From: CAZNER01 sp964572065
GTDB taxonomy: Bacteria > Patescibacteriota > Dojkabacteria > JAHIVN01
Assembly (NCBI GenBank): GCA_964572065.1
Contig: CAZNER010000077.1
Coordinates: 1-9,079 of the forward strand
DNA length: 9,079 nt
Reading direction: 5' to 3'
The notes below the pieces were generated by a model, which saw only the letters and a program-made list of their open reading frames with translations, was not told where the DNA came from and ran no database searches. Of this stretch, positions 1 to 6,531 are shown piece by piece. Position 1 is the first letter of the stretch. Every line of letters starts with the position of its first letter. A program made the position numbers and the translations under genes.

Positions 1-6
1 ACAAAA

Positions 7-873
7 TTAACAATTAATAATACTATTATTATCTTTATATGATTTGGATATATCTTTAGTTATAAAGTCAATTCCAGCGAAATCTAAATTTACAAGATTT
101 GCAGATTTTATAAATAATTTTAGATTATCTTTGTGAACATTTTTTAGAGAAACTCTTGTGGTTTCTCCTCCTGTTGCCATATTGCAATTCCTGCGTAAAA
201 AAAGTGTTTTCTTTTTTGGAATAATAGATTTTAGAGTTAGAGTATGATTTTTAAGTTCTTTATTTAACTCGTTGTCAATTTTTATTTTTTTTAAACCAAC
301 CTTTTCGCGTTTTTCATTTTTTTTATTAATTAATTGTTGTATTGAATTTTTATTGTTCCCTATAACATTAGCAGGAATTCGTTTAACAATATCTAATATT
401 TGATTTTTATATATAAGTATTCTAAAGTTTGTTCCTTCAATATATTCTTCTATAATTATGCTCTTGTTAATTTTTTTAGCACCCTTAATTGCTTTTTTTA
501 TATTTTTGATATTATTTAATTTTACTGTAACTCCATGTCCGCCAGAACCTTTTATTGGTTTTACTACCAAAGGCTTTTTTAAAATTTTAATTTTATCCGG
601 TAAATTTTTTATAGACGTTATAAGAATCCCTTTTGGATGAGGAATATCTTTCATGTCGAATAATTGATATGATGTGTATTTATTGCTGGTTAATTTAACA
701 GATAAATTGTTATTTATACCTAAAACAGCATTTGATATAAATAGGAATTTGTTATTTTTTTCTAAAATTAAAGTTGTTTTATAACCAGGTATTATCTTAT
801 ATAGAATTTTTAGTTTTTTAGCTGCATGAATATAAAAATCTACATAAATATTTGAAGTATAACGTTTGATCAT
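7..873 (-). CDS. Cyanophycin-synthetase/RimK-like ATP-grasp ligase, C-terminus apparently truncated
   Basis: This is an ATP-grasp amide ligase: family members use ATP to activate a carboxylate as an acyl phosphate and join it to an amine, usually of an amino acid. Residue numbers count from the ATG at 873. The glycine-rich nucleotide loop is VVKPIKGSGGHGVTV at about 103-117. An EEYIEG segment lies near 142 and a NMATGGET block near 231, the latter resembling the lstGG block of cyanophycin synthetase and GshF. LDFAGIDFI at 263-271 carries the metal-binding aspartate. The frame ends in TAA at 7-9, a few residues after the DIS segment and before the expected ExN metal-binding motif and C-terminal PG loop, so the protein looks truncated or frameshifted. 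An upstream ATG at 939 would overlap the preceding gene by 44 bases, so the ATG 22 bases after that gene's stop is preferred. The substrate cannot be told from sequence. It is the last gene of a three-gene cluster. Confidence 0.75.
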   Translation of the reverse strand: MIKRYTSNIYVDFYIHAAKKLKILYKIIPGYKTTLILEKNNKFLFISNAVLGINNNLSVKLTSNKYTSYQLFDMKDIPHPKGILITSIKNLPDKIKILKKPLVVKPIKGSGGHGVTVKLNNIKNIKKAIKGAKKINKSIIIEEYIEGTNFRILIYKNQILDIVKRIPANVIGNNKNSIQQLINKKNEKREKVGLKKIKIDNELNKELKNHTLTLKSIIPKKKTLFLRRNCNMATGGETTRVSLKNVHKDNLKLFIKSANLVNLDFAGIDFITKDISKSYKDNNSIINC

Positions 874-895
874 ATAGTTAATATAGTAATGTAAT

Positions 896-2335
896 TTACA
901 TTTTAAATTTTTTAGTTGGATCAATGATAAACTGTCCAAGATCTCTTCGACCTATTATTACTGAGTAGATTAATTTACCTCTATCGACAACATTAGCTCG
1001 GATATCAATTTTAGTTCCTGATATATTGACTGGAAGAGAAATTATAGGTCTAATAGTTGTTCCGTGGCTTGAGTGAACTATAGATTTTCCTACGATATCT
1101 TCGTGAGCTTCAATTTTATCGCCGATTTCTTGAGTTAATTTTTTAGCTTTTCCTCTAGTTAGATTATCTGGAATTTTAAATTTATTAAAATGGTTAATCG
1201 CTGATTCATATCCGAGTTTTATTAATAATTCTGTATCTATTGATGTTACTAATGCTCCAGTATCTATTTTTGCTTTAACTTTGGTTTTATTTTTGTCTTT
1301 ATGTTTTAAATCAATATCTTTATTATAAATCGTTATCCATTCTACAAAGCCAATTACTTGTTTTCCTGTTATGTTTTCTATTTCTTCTTCAATATCGCCT
1401 CCGAATAAATCTTTTCCGAGCCTTATCCCTTGGGATGTAGTTTTTACTTTAATCCCTTGTGCTTTTTCTAATCTCCATTTAAGTCCATCTCTGTTTGCAA
1501 GTTGAATAGAAAGGCCTGGTCTGGCATTCAATTCTACAACTTGAGGTCCTTTTTCACGATCTATTAAGAAGTCGATAGCTGCAAAACCAAGCTCAGTTAT
1601 TTTTTGAGCTTCAATTGCATAGCGAAGAATTTTATTCCAATAGGGAATTTTAAGACCGCTTAATCTGAGATTAGTCCCAGGGACCATTTCTATTGGTTGT
1701 TTTTTCCCCACAATAGCATTGGTAGTTATGCCTGTTGCTATGTCTATTGCTGCACCAATTGCTCCTTTTGCTAGGTTGCCTTTTCCATCGGATTGTTTAG
1801 TTGGAAGTCTTACGTAGGACATGATAGGGATATTATTAAAGACAATAATGCGTATATCAGGAGCTCCGCCTTTGTAAGCATAGTATTTAAAGGCTTTATG
1901 TAGTTTTACAATTTCTTCGAAGAATACACGGTCAGGTGAATTATGGAGCGAGAATTTTCCATCAATGATACTACTTGCTAAGTTTTTCATTTCATCTAAG
2001 CTAACTTTTGTTTTGTCAGATTTTATCCAATTTCCGAGCTTATCCCTATTATAAAATATTTCAATACCTCCTCCTTCGAGACCAGAAACTGGTTTTATGA
2101 CAAAAGAATTTGGAAGACTATTCCAGTCAAAATTGTCTAGATCTGTATGGTTGGATATTGAAGTAATTAAATTAGGGACTGGTACACCTGCTTTAGTAAG
2201 TACCTTTTTTGTTAAAAGTTTATCATCGACGATCTTTTTAGACCTTTTTTTGTTATAAGGTCTGATATATTTTAGATTTCTCTCATTTATTCCGAGAACT
2301 TTTTTTCGATTTTTATAAAAATTAATCAGATTCAT
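896..2335 (-). CDS. RimK-like alpha-L-glutamate ligase fused to a RimB-like DTG retropepsin
   Basis: This is a two-domain fusion of 479 residues. Residues 1 to about 310 are an ATP-grasp of the alpha-L-glutamate-ligase-related type: VLGINERN near 13-20, VDDKLLTK near 37, a nucleotide-binding FVIKPVSGLEGGGI at 78-91, the metal aspartate in AAIDFLID near 255, and an intact ELNARPGL at 267-274. Residues from about 327 to the end match the retropepsin-like family annotated as 'ATP-dependent zinc protease' (RimB-like): KAKIDTGA with the catalytic DTG at 358-360, then IRP near 428-430 and IGRRDL near 461-466. In the Pseudomonas Rim system the ligase adds glutamates to a protein and RimB removes them, so this chain could both build and trim a poly-amino-acid tag; that is inference. 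The ATG at 2335 overlaps the 7-TM gene's stop by 14 bases. A start at 2398 would overlap it by 77 and leave an extension before the family's usual N-terminus. No Shine-Dalgarno is visible. Confidence 0.85.
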   Translation of the reverse strand: MNLINFYKNRKKVLGINERNLKYIRPYNKKRSKKIVDDKLLTKKVLTKAGVPVPNLITSISNHTDLDNFDWNSLPNSFVIKPVSGLEGGGIEIFYNRDKLGNWIKSDKTKVSLDEMKNLASSIIDGKFSLHNSPDRVFFEEIVKLHKAFKYYAYKGGAPDIRIIVFNNIPIMSYVRLPTKQSDGKGNLAKGAIGAAIDIATGITTNAIVGKKQPIEMVPGTNLRLSGLKIPYWNKILRYAIEAQKITELGFAAIDFLIDREKGPQVVELNARPGLSIQLANRDGLKWRLEKAQGIKVKTTSQGIRLGKDLFGGDIEEEIENITGKQVIGFVEWITIYNKDIDLKHKDKNKTKVKAKIDTGALVTSIDTELLIKLGYESAINHFNKFKIPDNLTRGKAKKLTQEIGDKIEAHEDIVGKSIVHSSHGTTIRPIISLPVNISGTKIDIRANVVDRGKLIYSVIIGRRDLGQFIIDPTKKFKM

Positions 2336-3008
2336 TTTGATTGAGAATGCTCTTAAATCTAAAGTATTCTTTAAGTCTAAAGCCAGTCCATTTACCAATA
2401 ATTAAATTCAGTATAAGTGTAAGTGGAGAAAAATATGGATATTTAAGCATTGCTTCTTGAAGTTTATTCCATGAGATTAAAAAGTAAATAAGTATTGATA
2501 TTAATAATGTTCCTATTGTTATTAAATAAGCAGATTTTCTTCCCTTTTTAATATAAATACCTATCATTTGTTCCGATACTGTAATCATTAATAGAATAGA
2601 TAATGTATCGATTGATATAAAACCTCCTTTTTTGAGGTATGATGCAACTACTAACATAAAAAATACGCCAATTGCAACAATGGATAAAACTATTGACATT
2701 TTTGGTAAATAGTGAAGACGGATTTTTTTTGTTAACTCGTGTGCTATTGATGCGGATACGAAGACTACGATTGAAAGAGCTATGCCATATTTTAGTCCTT
2801 GAATAATGTTATGACCTTCTGGAGTTGTACCTAGCTGATAAAATGCAAAAGTTATAAGTATCGGTGCATATATCCCAAATGTTCTTAATCCAATTATTTG
2901 TCTCCAGATTGCAACAATAGATGCAACGAGTGGAAGCATAAGTAATAGTACTATGGATGCTTCCGATATACCACTTGTTTCAATTAAATACTCTATTAAT
3001 GGATGCAT
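2322..3008 (-). CDS. Stand-alone 7-TM protein of the 7TM_transglut family
   Basis: This is a polytopic membrane protein of 228 residues with about seven hydrophobic helices, near residues 17-35, 42-60, 72-91, 102-124, 129-153, 158-179 and 192-209. RQIIGLRTFGIYAPILITFA (36-55) and the C-terminal GKWTGFRLKEYFRF (205-218) are what I recall as hallmarks of the Pfam family described as seven TM helices usually fused to an inactive transglutaminase. Here the transglutaminase part is absent and the protein begins only about 16 residues before TM1. The family is known to sit beside RimK-like ATP-grasp ligases and pepsin-like proteases, exactly the next gene here, supporting a membrane-bound role in making or handling a peptide product. 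The product is unknown. It is the first gene of the cluster, with 152 bases between it and the rplL stop. No Shine-Dalgarno precedes the ATG at 3008. Confidence 0.8.
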   Translation of the reverse strand: MHPLIEYLIETSGISEASIVLLLMLPLVASIVAIWRQIIGLRTFGIYAPILITFAFYQLGTTPEGHNIIQGLKYGIALSIVVFVSASIAHELTKKIRLHYLPKMSIVLSIVAIGVFFMLVVASYLKKGGFISIDTLSILLMITVSEQMIGIYIKKGRKSAYLITIGTLLISILIYFLISWNKLQEAMLKYPYFSPLTLILNLIIGKWTGFRLKEYFRFKSILNQNESD

Positions 3009-3047
3009 ATTTATTTATATAAAAAATAATGGGATTTAAAAAGTTGA

Positions 3048-3076
3048 ATTATAATCAATATCAACCTTACCTAGAA
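3048..3076 (-). promoter_or_regulatory. Candidate promoter for the 7-TM/ATP-grasp cluster
   Basis: A perfect TATAAT reads on the minus strand at 3053-3048, about 40 bases before the 7-TM start codon. The best -35 at 17 bases is only TTCTAG (3076-3071), a poor match. A second TATAAT lies at 3083-3078, also with a weak -35. A promoter is expected here because the strong rplL terminator lies just upstream, but in such AT-rich DNA the -10 alone is weak evidence. Confidence 0.35.
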
Positions 3077-3117
3077 GATTATACAATAAAGGTAATTATA
3101 AAGACAAACAGAATTAA

Positions 3118-3151
3118 ATAAAAAAGAGAAGGGGGTTAAATACCTTCTCTT
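3118..3151 (-). terminator. Intrinsic terminator after rplL
   Basis: On the minus strand a 9-bp perfect stem, AAGAGAAGG pairing with CCTTCTCTT (3151-3143 with 3132-3124), encloses a 10-base loop and runs into a run of six T (3125-3120). It begins 9 bases after the rplL stop and should end the rplJ-rplL transcript, separating it from the membrane/ATP-grasp cluster. Confidence 0.9.
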
Positions 3152-3160
3152 CATTAATAT

Positions 3161-3580
3161 CTATTGGAGTTCGATTTGTCCTCCAGCTTCTTCGAGTGTT
3201 TTTTTAAGTTCCTCAGCTTCCTCTTTTTTAACATTTTCTTTTATTGCTTTTGGAGCACTGTCGACAAGTTCTTTGGCTTCTTTAAGGCCTAAACCTGTAG
3301 CTGCTTTAACTGCTTTTATGATAGCAATTTTTTGGCTTCCTGCATCTTTAAGTATAACATTAAATTCAGTCTTTTCTTCTTTCTCCTTCTTTTCTTCAGA
3401 GTTTGCAGGAGAAGTTGCGACTGCAACAGGTGCAGATGCTGTTACTCCGAATTTGTCTTCTAATGCTTTAACAAGTTCGGATAAATCAATAACAGACATT
3501 TTTTCTACTATATCTAAGACCTTTTTTTGGTCTGTAGTCAATTTTGTTTTTTTTGAATCAGCTTTTTTTGTTTTTGCCAT
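3161..3580 (-). CDS. rplL: 50S ribosomal protein L7/L12 (bL12)
   Basis: This is the stalk protein of the large subunit: dimers bind the L10 C-terminal helix and recruit and stimulate translational GTPases. At 139 residues it is longer than the usual 120-125, because of a lysine-rich N-terminal lead of about 15 residues (MAKTKKADSKKTK). The N-terminal dimerisation domain covers about 16-50, an Ala/Glu/Lys-rich hinge about 50-72, and the C-terminal domain about 73-139 with the classical KAATGLGLKEAKELVDSAPK segment near 91-110. It lies 32 bases after rplJ, in the same transcript, and is followed by a strong terminator. Expression is probably controlled through the L10 leader. The ATG at 3580 has no Shine-Dalgarno, and its first 18 coding bases are identical to those of rplJ. 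Confidence 0.97.
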   Translation of the reverse strand: MAKTKKADSKKTKLTTDQKKVLDIVEKMSVIDLSELVKALEDKFGVTASAPVAVATSPANSEEKKEKEEKTEFNVILKDAGSQKIAIIKAVKAATGLGLKEAKELVDSAPKAIKENVKKEEAEELKKTLEEAGGQIELQ

Positions 3581-3612
3581 GATTTTTTATATAGAATTAA
3601 TATTTTAAATAA

Positions 3613-4137
3613 TTATTTCTCTTTTTGTTCGGAGATATTTTTTAATACATTTACAAAATTAAGTAGATTACCATTAAGAGCTTGTACAAAATTAGTTATA
3701 GGAGCAGCAATAGTTCTTACTGTAATAGATATAAGAACATCTTTTGATGGAAGCTTTGAGATTTCGATAATATTTTCTCTTGTAATGAATTTTTTATTTA
3801 AATTACCACATTTAAAACTACCTTTATCGGATTTTTCTGTAAAGCTTGCTAATATTTTTGCTGTTTGGCAAGGATCATCTTGACAGAAAACTGCAGCATT
3901 TTCTTCCTCTAAATTAATGTTGTCAAGATCTGTCTTAGTTTTGTCAAGAGCGATCTTAAAAAGGGTATTCTTTAAAAATTTTATAGAGGTGTTGTTTTTT
4001 CTCAAAATTTTTCGCAAAGTATTTGTTTCATTAGGATCTATCTTTGTAGAAGATATAATAAACACAGCATTTGCTTTATTTAATCTGTTAGTATAATCAT
4101 CTATAATATTTTGTTTTTGTTTTTTTGTTTTTGCCAT
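3613..4137 (-). CDS. rplJ: 50S ribosomal protein L10 (uL10)
   Basis: This protein forms the base of the ribosomal stalk. Its N-terminal domain binds 23S rRNA at the GTPase-associated centre and its C-terminal helix carries the L7/L12 dimers. The length of 174 residues is normal. The segment ANAVFIISSTKIDPNETNTL (23-42) and the downstream IKFLKNTLFKIAL (52-64) match the L10 pattern of an early YxG-like strand followed by a (V)KNTL motif. RTIAAPITNFVQALNGNL lies near residues 141-158, followed by the stalk helix. It is first in the rplJ-rplL unit and is preceded by its own promoter and an attenuator leader. The ATG at 4137 is 12 bases from the end of the attenuator's U-rich tract, and no Shine-Dalgarno is present. 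Confidence 0.96.
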   Translation of the reverse strand: MAKTKKQKQNIIDDYTNRLNKANAVFIISSTKIDPNETNTLRKILRKNNTSIKFLKNTLFKIALDKTKTDLDNINLEEENAAVFCQDDPCQTAKILASFTEKSDKGSFKCGNLNKKFITRENIIEISKLPSKDVLISITVRTIAAPITNFVQALNGNLLNFVNVLKNISEQKEK

Positions 4138-4143
4138 CTTTAT

Positions 4144-4178
4144 AAAAATAAAAAAACTTCGCCAAAACGAGACGAAGT
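4144..4178 (-). terminator. Attenuator terminator in the L10 leader
   Basis: On the minus strand ACTTCGTC (4178-4171) pairs with GGCGAAGT (4163-4156), 8 bp with one G-U, around a 7-base loop. Six T follow, then A, then five T. It lies upstream of rplJ inside the transcript, so it acts as a conditional terminator. Its inner 5' arm (4173-4171) is shared with a competing antiterminator. Confidence 0.85.
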
Positions 4179-4240
4179 ATAAAGTAATAAATGTCTCGAT
4201 AGGTAATTAAGCTTTATATAAGCACCTATTTTCTTTGACT
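4144..4240 (-). ncRNA. L10 leader: L10-binding hairpin plus antiterminator/terminator switch
   Basis: This is the 5' leader of rplJ-rplL, read 5' to 3' on the minus strand. First comes a hairpin with outer stem ATAGGT/ACCTAT (4229-4224 with 4204-4199), inner stem GCTT/AAGC (4223-4220 with 4214-4211), and an asymmetric TTAATT internal loop on the 3' side. This is the kind of bulged site seen in L10 leaders. Directly abutting it, CGAGAC (4198-4193) pairs perfectly with GTCTCG (4173-4168) as an antiterminator. That pairing excludes the terminator at 4178-4156. In Bacillus subtilis, L10(L12)4 binding to such a leader favours termination, and the same feedback is inferred here. The L10 site itself is judged by shape, not by alignment. 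Confidence 0.8.
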
Positions 4241-4245
4241 TGTTA

Positions 4246-4254
4246 ATTATAACA
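4246..4254 (-). promoter_or_regulatory. Extended -10 promoter for rplJ-rplL
   Basis: The minus strand reads TGTTATAAT (4254-4246), a full extended -10 (TGn plus perfect TATAAT). Transcription would start near 4239, just before the L10 leader hairpin. The -35 at 17 bases is poor (CTGGTA), which the extended -10 can compensate. It lies in the rplA-rplJ gap. Confidence 0.7.
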
Positions 4255-4260
4255 TTTTCT

Positions 4261-4292
4261 AAAAAAAATACCAGTACTAACTTAGTATTTTT
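4261..4292 (-). terminator. Possible weak terminator at the end of rplA
   Basis: On the minus strand AAAAATAC (4292-4285) can pair with GTATTTTT (4271-4264) around a 13-base loop, followed by three more T (4263-4261). The stem overlaps the last rplA codons and is nearly all A-T, so it may be weak or fortuitous. If real, it insulates secE-nusG-rplKA from the rplJ promoter just downstream. Confidence 0.35.
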
Positions 4293-4969
4293 ATAATTCC
4301 ATTTACATCAAGTTTAATGCTTGGTCCCATGGAAGGGGATAAATAAATGGATTTGAAAGGTATCATATTTAAGTTTTTAACTTCTTTAAAAACTGCTTTA
4401 AGAAAAGTAACAATATTTTTCTTTAAATCTGTCTTTTTCATGCTAGCTTTTCCAACTAGTTGGTGTATACCGTTTTGATCATCTTTTTTAAAATTTATCT
4501 TACCTTTTTTATAATTTTTAATTGTCTTTTTTAGATTTTTAGTTACTGTTCCATTTTTTGGATTTGGCATTTTTCCTTGAGGACCTAATTTTTTGCCCAA
4601 GATTGCAACTTTTGACATAACTTCAGGAGATGCTATTAAAATGTCGAAATCATTCCAACCTTTTTCTATTTTCTTTATTAAATCTTCATACCCGACTATA
4701 TCGGCTTCCTTAGCTTCCTCATTATTTTCTGGAGTTGTTATTACAGCTACTTTTGCTATATCTCCGACTTGATGTGGGAATGTTGTACTTCCTTTAATTG
4801 ATGTCTTTTTTTGTTTATCTGATAAGTTCAAGTTTATATGAATCTCAATAGAAGCATCAAATTTACATGTCGTTATTTGTGGTAATAAATCCAAGGCTTC
4901 CTCAAGAGGGTACTCTTTGTTTTTATCTATAAGTTCTTTAGCCTTTTTGTATTTTTTTGATCTCTTCAT
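4277..4969 (-). CDS. rplA: 50S ribosomal protein L1 (uL1)
   Basis: L1 forms the mobile L1 stalk on 23S rRNA helices 76-78 and helps move deacylated tRNA from the E site. In many bacteria it also represses its own operon. The length of 230 residues is normal. Recognisable blocks are KAKELIDKNKEYPLEEALDL at the N-terminus, a central LIASPEVMSKVAILGKKLGP (111-130) followed by GKMPNPKNGTV (the family's LGPRGLMPNPKxGTV), and a C-terminal YLSPSMGPSIKLD. It follows rplK by 31 bases, as in most bacteria, and ends in TAG. No Shine-Dalgarno is seen before the ATG at 4969, and the first codons are A-rich (MKRSKKYKKAK). Confidence 0.97.
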   Translation of the reverse strand: MKRSKKYKKAKELIDKNKEYPLEEALDLLPQITTCKFDASIEIHINLNLSDKQKKTSIKGSTTFPHQVGDIAKVAVITTPENNEEAKEADIVGYEDLIKKIEKGWNDFDILIASPEVMSKVAILGKKLGPQGKMPNPKNGTVTKNLKKTIKNYKKGKINFKKDDQNGIHQLVGKASMKKTDLKKNIVTFLKAVFKEVKNLNMIPFKSIYLSPSMGPSIKLDVNGIIKILS

Positions 4970-5000
4970 AGTTATAATAATTACAAACTTTTTGTTTAAT

Positions 5001-5423
5001 TTATTCTATTTCAATCCCCATATTTCTTGCAGTTCCCTTAATTATTTCTATTGCAGCTTCTAGATTATCAGTATTCAAATCTTCCATTTTCATCTTTGCT
5101 ATATCCTTAATCTGTTTTTCAGTTGCATTTCCTACTTTTTCTTTATTAGGTTCTCCTGAACCTTTACTAATTTTAGCTGCTTTTCTTAATAGGTCTGAAG
5201 TAGGAGGAGTTTTTAATTCGATATTAAAACTTTTATCAGTATATACTGTAAGTATACAAGGAATTATGTAATTACCTTTATCCTTTGTTTTTTCGTTAAA
5301 TTCATTACAAAATTGTTGGATATTTACACCGGCCTGTCCAAGTCTTGGACCAATTGGAGGAGCTGGAGTAGCTTTTCCTGCTAGGATTTGTAATTTTATT
5401 ACAGAGTCAATTTTTTTTCCCAT
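5001..5423 (-). CDS. rplK: 50S ribosomal protein L11 (uL11)
   Basis: L11 binds the GTPase-associated centre of 23S rRNA (around helices 43-44) and is part of the contact surface for elongation and release factors. The length of 140 residues is standard. The N-terminal domain has the diagnostic AGKATPAPPIGPRLGQAGVN (15-34) followed by FCNEFNEKT. The C-terminal RNA-binding domain includes KTPPTSDLLRKAAKISKGSG and ends GTARNMGIEIE. It lies 22 bases after nusG and 31 before rplA, in the conserved order. No Shine-Dalgarno is visible upstream of the ATG at 5423. Confidence 0.98.
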   Translation of the reverse strand: MGKKIDSVIKLQILAGKATPAPPIGPRLGQAGVNIQQFCNEFNEKTKDKGNYIIPCILTVYTDKSFNIELKTPPTSDLLRKAAKISKGSGEPNKEKVGNATEKQIKDIAKMKMEDLNTDNLEAAIEIIKGTARNMGIEIE

Positions 5424-5445
5424 ATTATTTTTTAATTAGATAATT

Positions 5446-6030
5446 TTATAATTTTTTGACTTGAAGAAAATCCAATACTACTGGAGTTTCCCTTCCGAAA
5501 ACAGATAAAAGTACTTTTATCTGTCCCTTATCCTGATTGATTTCATTTATTGACCCAACAAAATCTTTAAATGGTCCGTCTACAACTTTAACAGCGTCTC
5601 CTATAGCAAAAGATGTTTGATATGTAGGTTGTTTAACCTTAGTAAATTCTAAGATACTCTTTAACTCATTTTTATTTAATGGGGTTGGCTTTTTGCCTGA
5701 ACCAACAAATCCGATTATTCCTTCTGTATTCCTAACAACCGGCCAAGTATCGTTATTTAGTTTCATGTTTATTAATACATAACCAGGAAATATTTTTTCC
5801 TTTACAGTCTTTTTCTTCCCTTTAGTAACAACAATTTTGTCTTGAGTTGGTACTAGAACTTCGCTAATTAGATCTTCCATATTATTTGCTTTTATACGTG
5901 TTTTTAATTGGTCAGCAACTCGGGTTTCATGACCTGAATAAGTATTAACAATGTACCAATCAAGATTGCTTGATTTTTTCCTATTTTTTTTCTTTTTATT
6001 TGTCTTTTTTTTAGACTTTGTCTTTTTCAT
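5446..6030 (-). CDS. nusG: Transcription termination/antitermination factor NusG
   Basis: NusG binds RNA polymerase across the clamp and modulates pausing, termination and coupling to the ribosome. The NGN domain starts at about residue 24 (LDWYIVNTYSGHE) and includes KIFPGYVLINM near 79-89 and GIIGFVG near 104-110. The KOW domain covers about 141-194 (AIGDAVKVVDGPFKDFVGSI, then VFGRETPVVLDF). The length is 194 residues. The first 23 residues are an extra, almost purely lysine/asparagine/serine tail, probably disordered. It starts only 4 bases after the secE stop, so the two are translated from one message. No Shine-Dalgarno is seen. Confidence 0.97.
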   Translation of the reverse strand: MKKTKSKKKTNKKKKNRKKSSNLDWYIVNTYSGHETRVADQLKTRIKANNMEDLISEVLVPTQDKIVVTKGKKKTVKEKIFPGYVLINMKLNNDTWPVVRNTEGIIGFVGSGKKPTPLNKNELKSILEFTKVKQPTYQTSFAIGDAVKVVDGPFKDFVGSINEINQDKGQIKVLLSVFGRETPVVLDFLQVKKL

Positions 6031-6034
6031 TAAT

Positions 6035-6241
6035 TTATAAGTCTAGGATAAAATTTCTTCCTTCAAATAAAACAGTATCAAAAACGACGATTATTATACC
6101 AACAAATACTGAAATTACAAGGACAAGAGCAGTTGATTGTACAGCAACTTTTAGACTTGGCCATTCAACTAGCTTTAGTTCAATAATTAGTAATTTTATT
6201 GGTTGAAAAATATTTTTTAAAATCTTTTTAACTTTATTCAT
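6035..6241 (-). CDS. secE: Preprotein translocase subunit SecE
   Basis: SecE is a small essential subunit of the SecYEG channel in the inner membrane, clamping SecY. At 68 residues it is of the short, single-helix type found in most bacteria outside the Enterobacteria. An amphipathic N-terminal region is followed by the diagnostic ELKLVEWPS at 21-29 (family ExxKVxWPS) and one transmembrane helix at about 36-58. It is immediately upstream of nusG with a 4-base gap. Transcription probably starts at the divergent promoter just upstream, about 20 bases before the ATG at 6241. Confidence 0.95.
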   Translation of the reverse strand: MNKVKKILKNIFQPIKLLIIELKLVEWPSLKVAVQSTALVLVISVFVGIIIVVFDTVLFEGRNFILDL

Positions 6242-6267
6242 ATAATATAGTTTCTTATTGACTTCTA

Positions 6268-6295
6268 ATTATACAATAATAATCAAGGAAGTAAA
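6268..6295 (-). promoter_or_regulatory. Promoter for secE-nusG-rplK-rplA
   Basis: On the minus strand TTTACT (6295-6290) and a perfect TATAAT (6273-6268) are separated by 16 bases. Transcription would begin near 6261 and give a leader of about 20 bases. It lies in the divergent gap next to the plus-strand surface gene, showing how secE is expressed although the tRNA-Trp promoter no longer reads into it. Confidence 0.6.
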
Positions 6296-6474
6296 AGGTT
6301 TTTCATTATAGATATAACTGACAAATTAAAAATTAATCTGTTTAAATGTATTAATGATCTAAAATTCATTCATATAGTTAAAGGTATGTCTTAAATTCAA
6401 TTATTAATTTATGCCTATGTTAGTAATTTAAAGATAGATTATAATAACTATAGGTTCAATATAAATTTAGATGT

Positions 6475-6503
6475 TTGAAATAGAAGATATGTAATGATAA
6501 AAT
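6475..6503 (+). promoter_or_regulatory. Promoter for the surface-protein gene
   Basis: TTGAAA (6475-6480), a 17-base spacer, and TGATAAAAT (TGn plus TAAAAT, 6495-6503) form a good consensus promoter with an extended -10. Transcription would start near 6510, about 22 bases before the GTG. A small hairpin TTGTT-TATT-AACAA lies in that short leader. The rest of the 6242-6531 gap shows only weak AT-rich inverted repeats. Confidence 0.7.
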
Positions 6504-6531
6504 ATAGGATATTGTTTATTAACAAACAGAT

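Noticed and set aside
458..640. Open frame on the plus strand inside the second ATP-grasp gene
   Set aside because: Antisense to a conserved ATP-grasp domain and composed of low-complexity hydrophobic residues; a shadow frame.
2336..2398. Upstream ATG at 2398 for the ligase-protease gene
   Set aside because: Would overlap the 7-TM coding sequence by 77 bases and add residues before the family's usual VLGINxRN start.
3273..3608. Open frame of 111 codons on the plus strand over rplL
   Set aside because: Antisense to the well-recognised L7/L12 coding sequence, with no family resemblance.
6018..6206. Open frame on the plus strand over secE
   Set aside because: Antisense to SecE with its EWPS motif and membrane helix.
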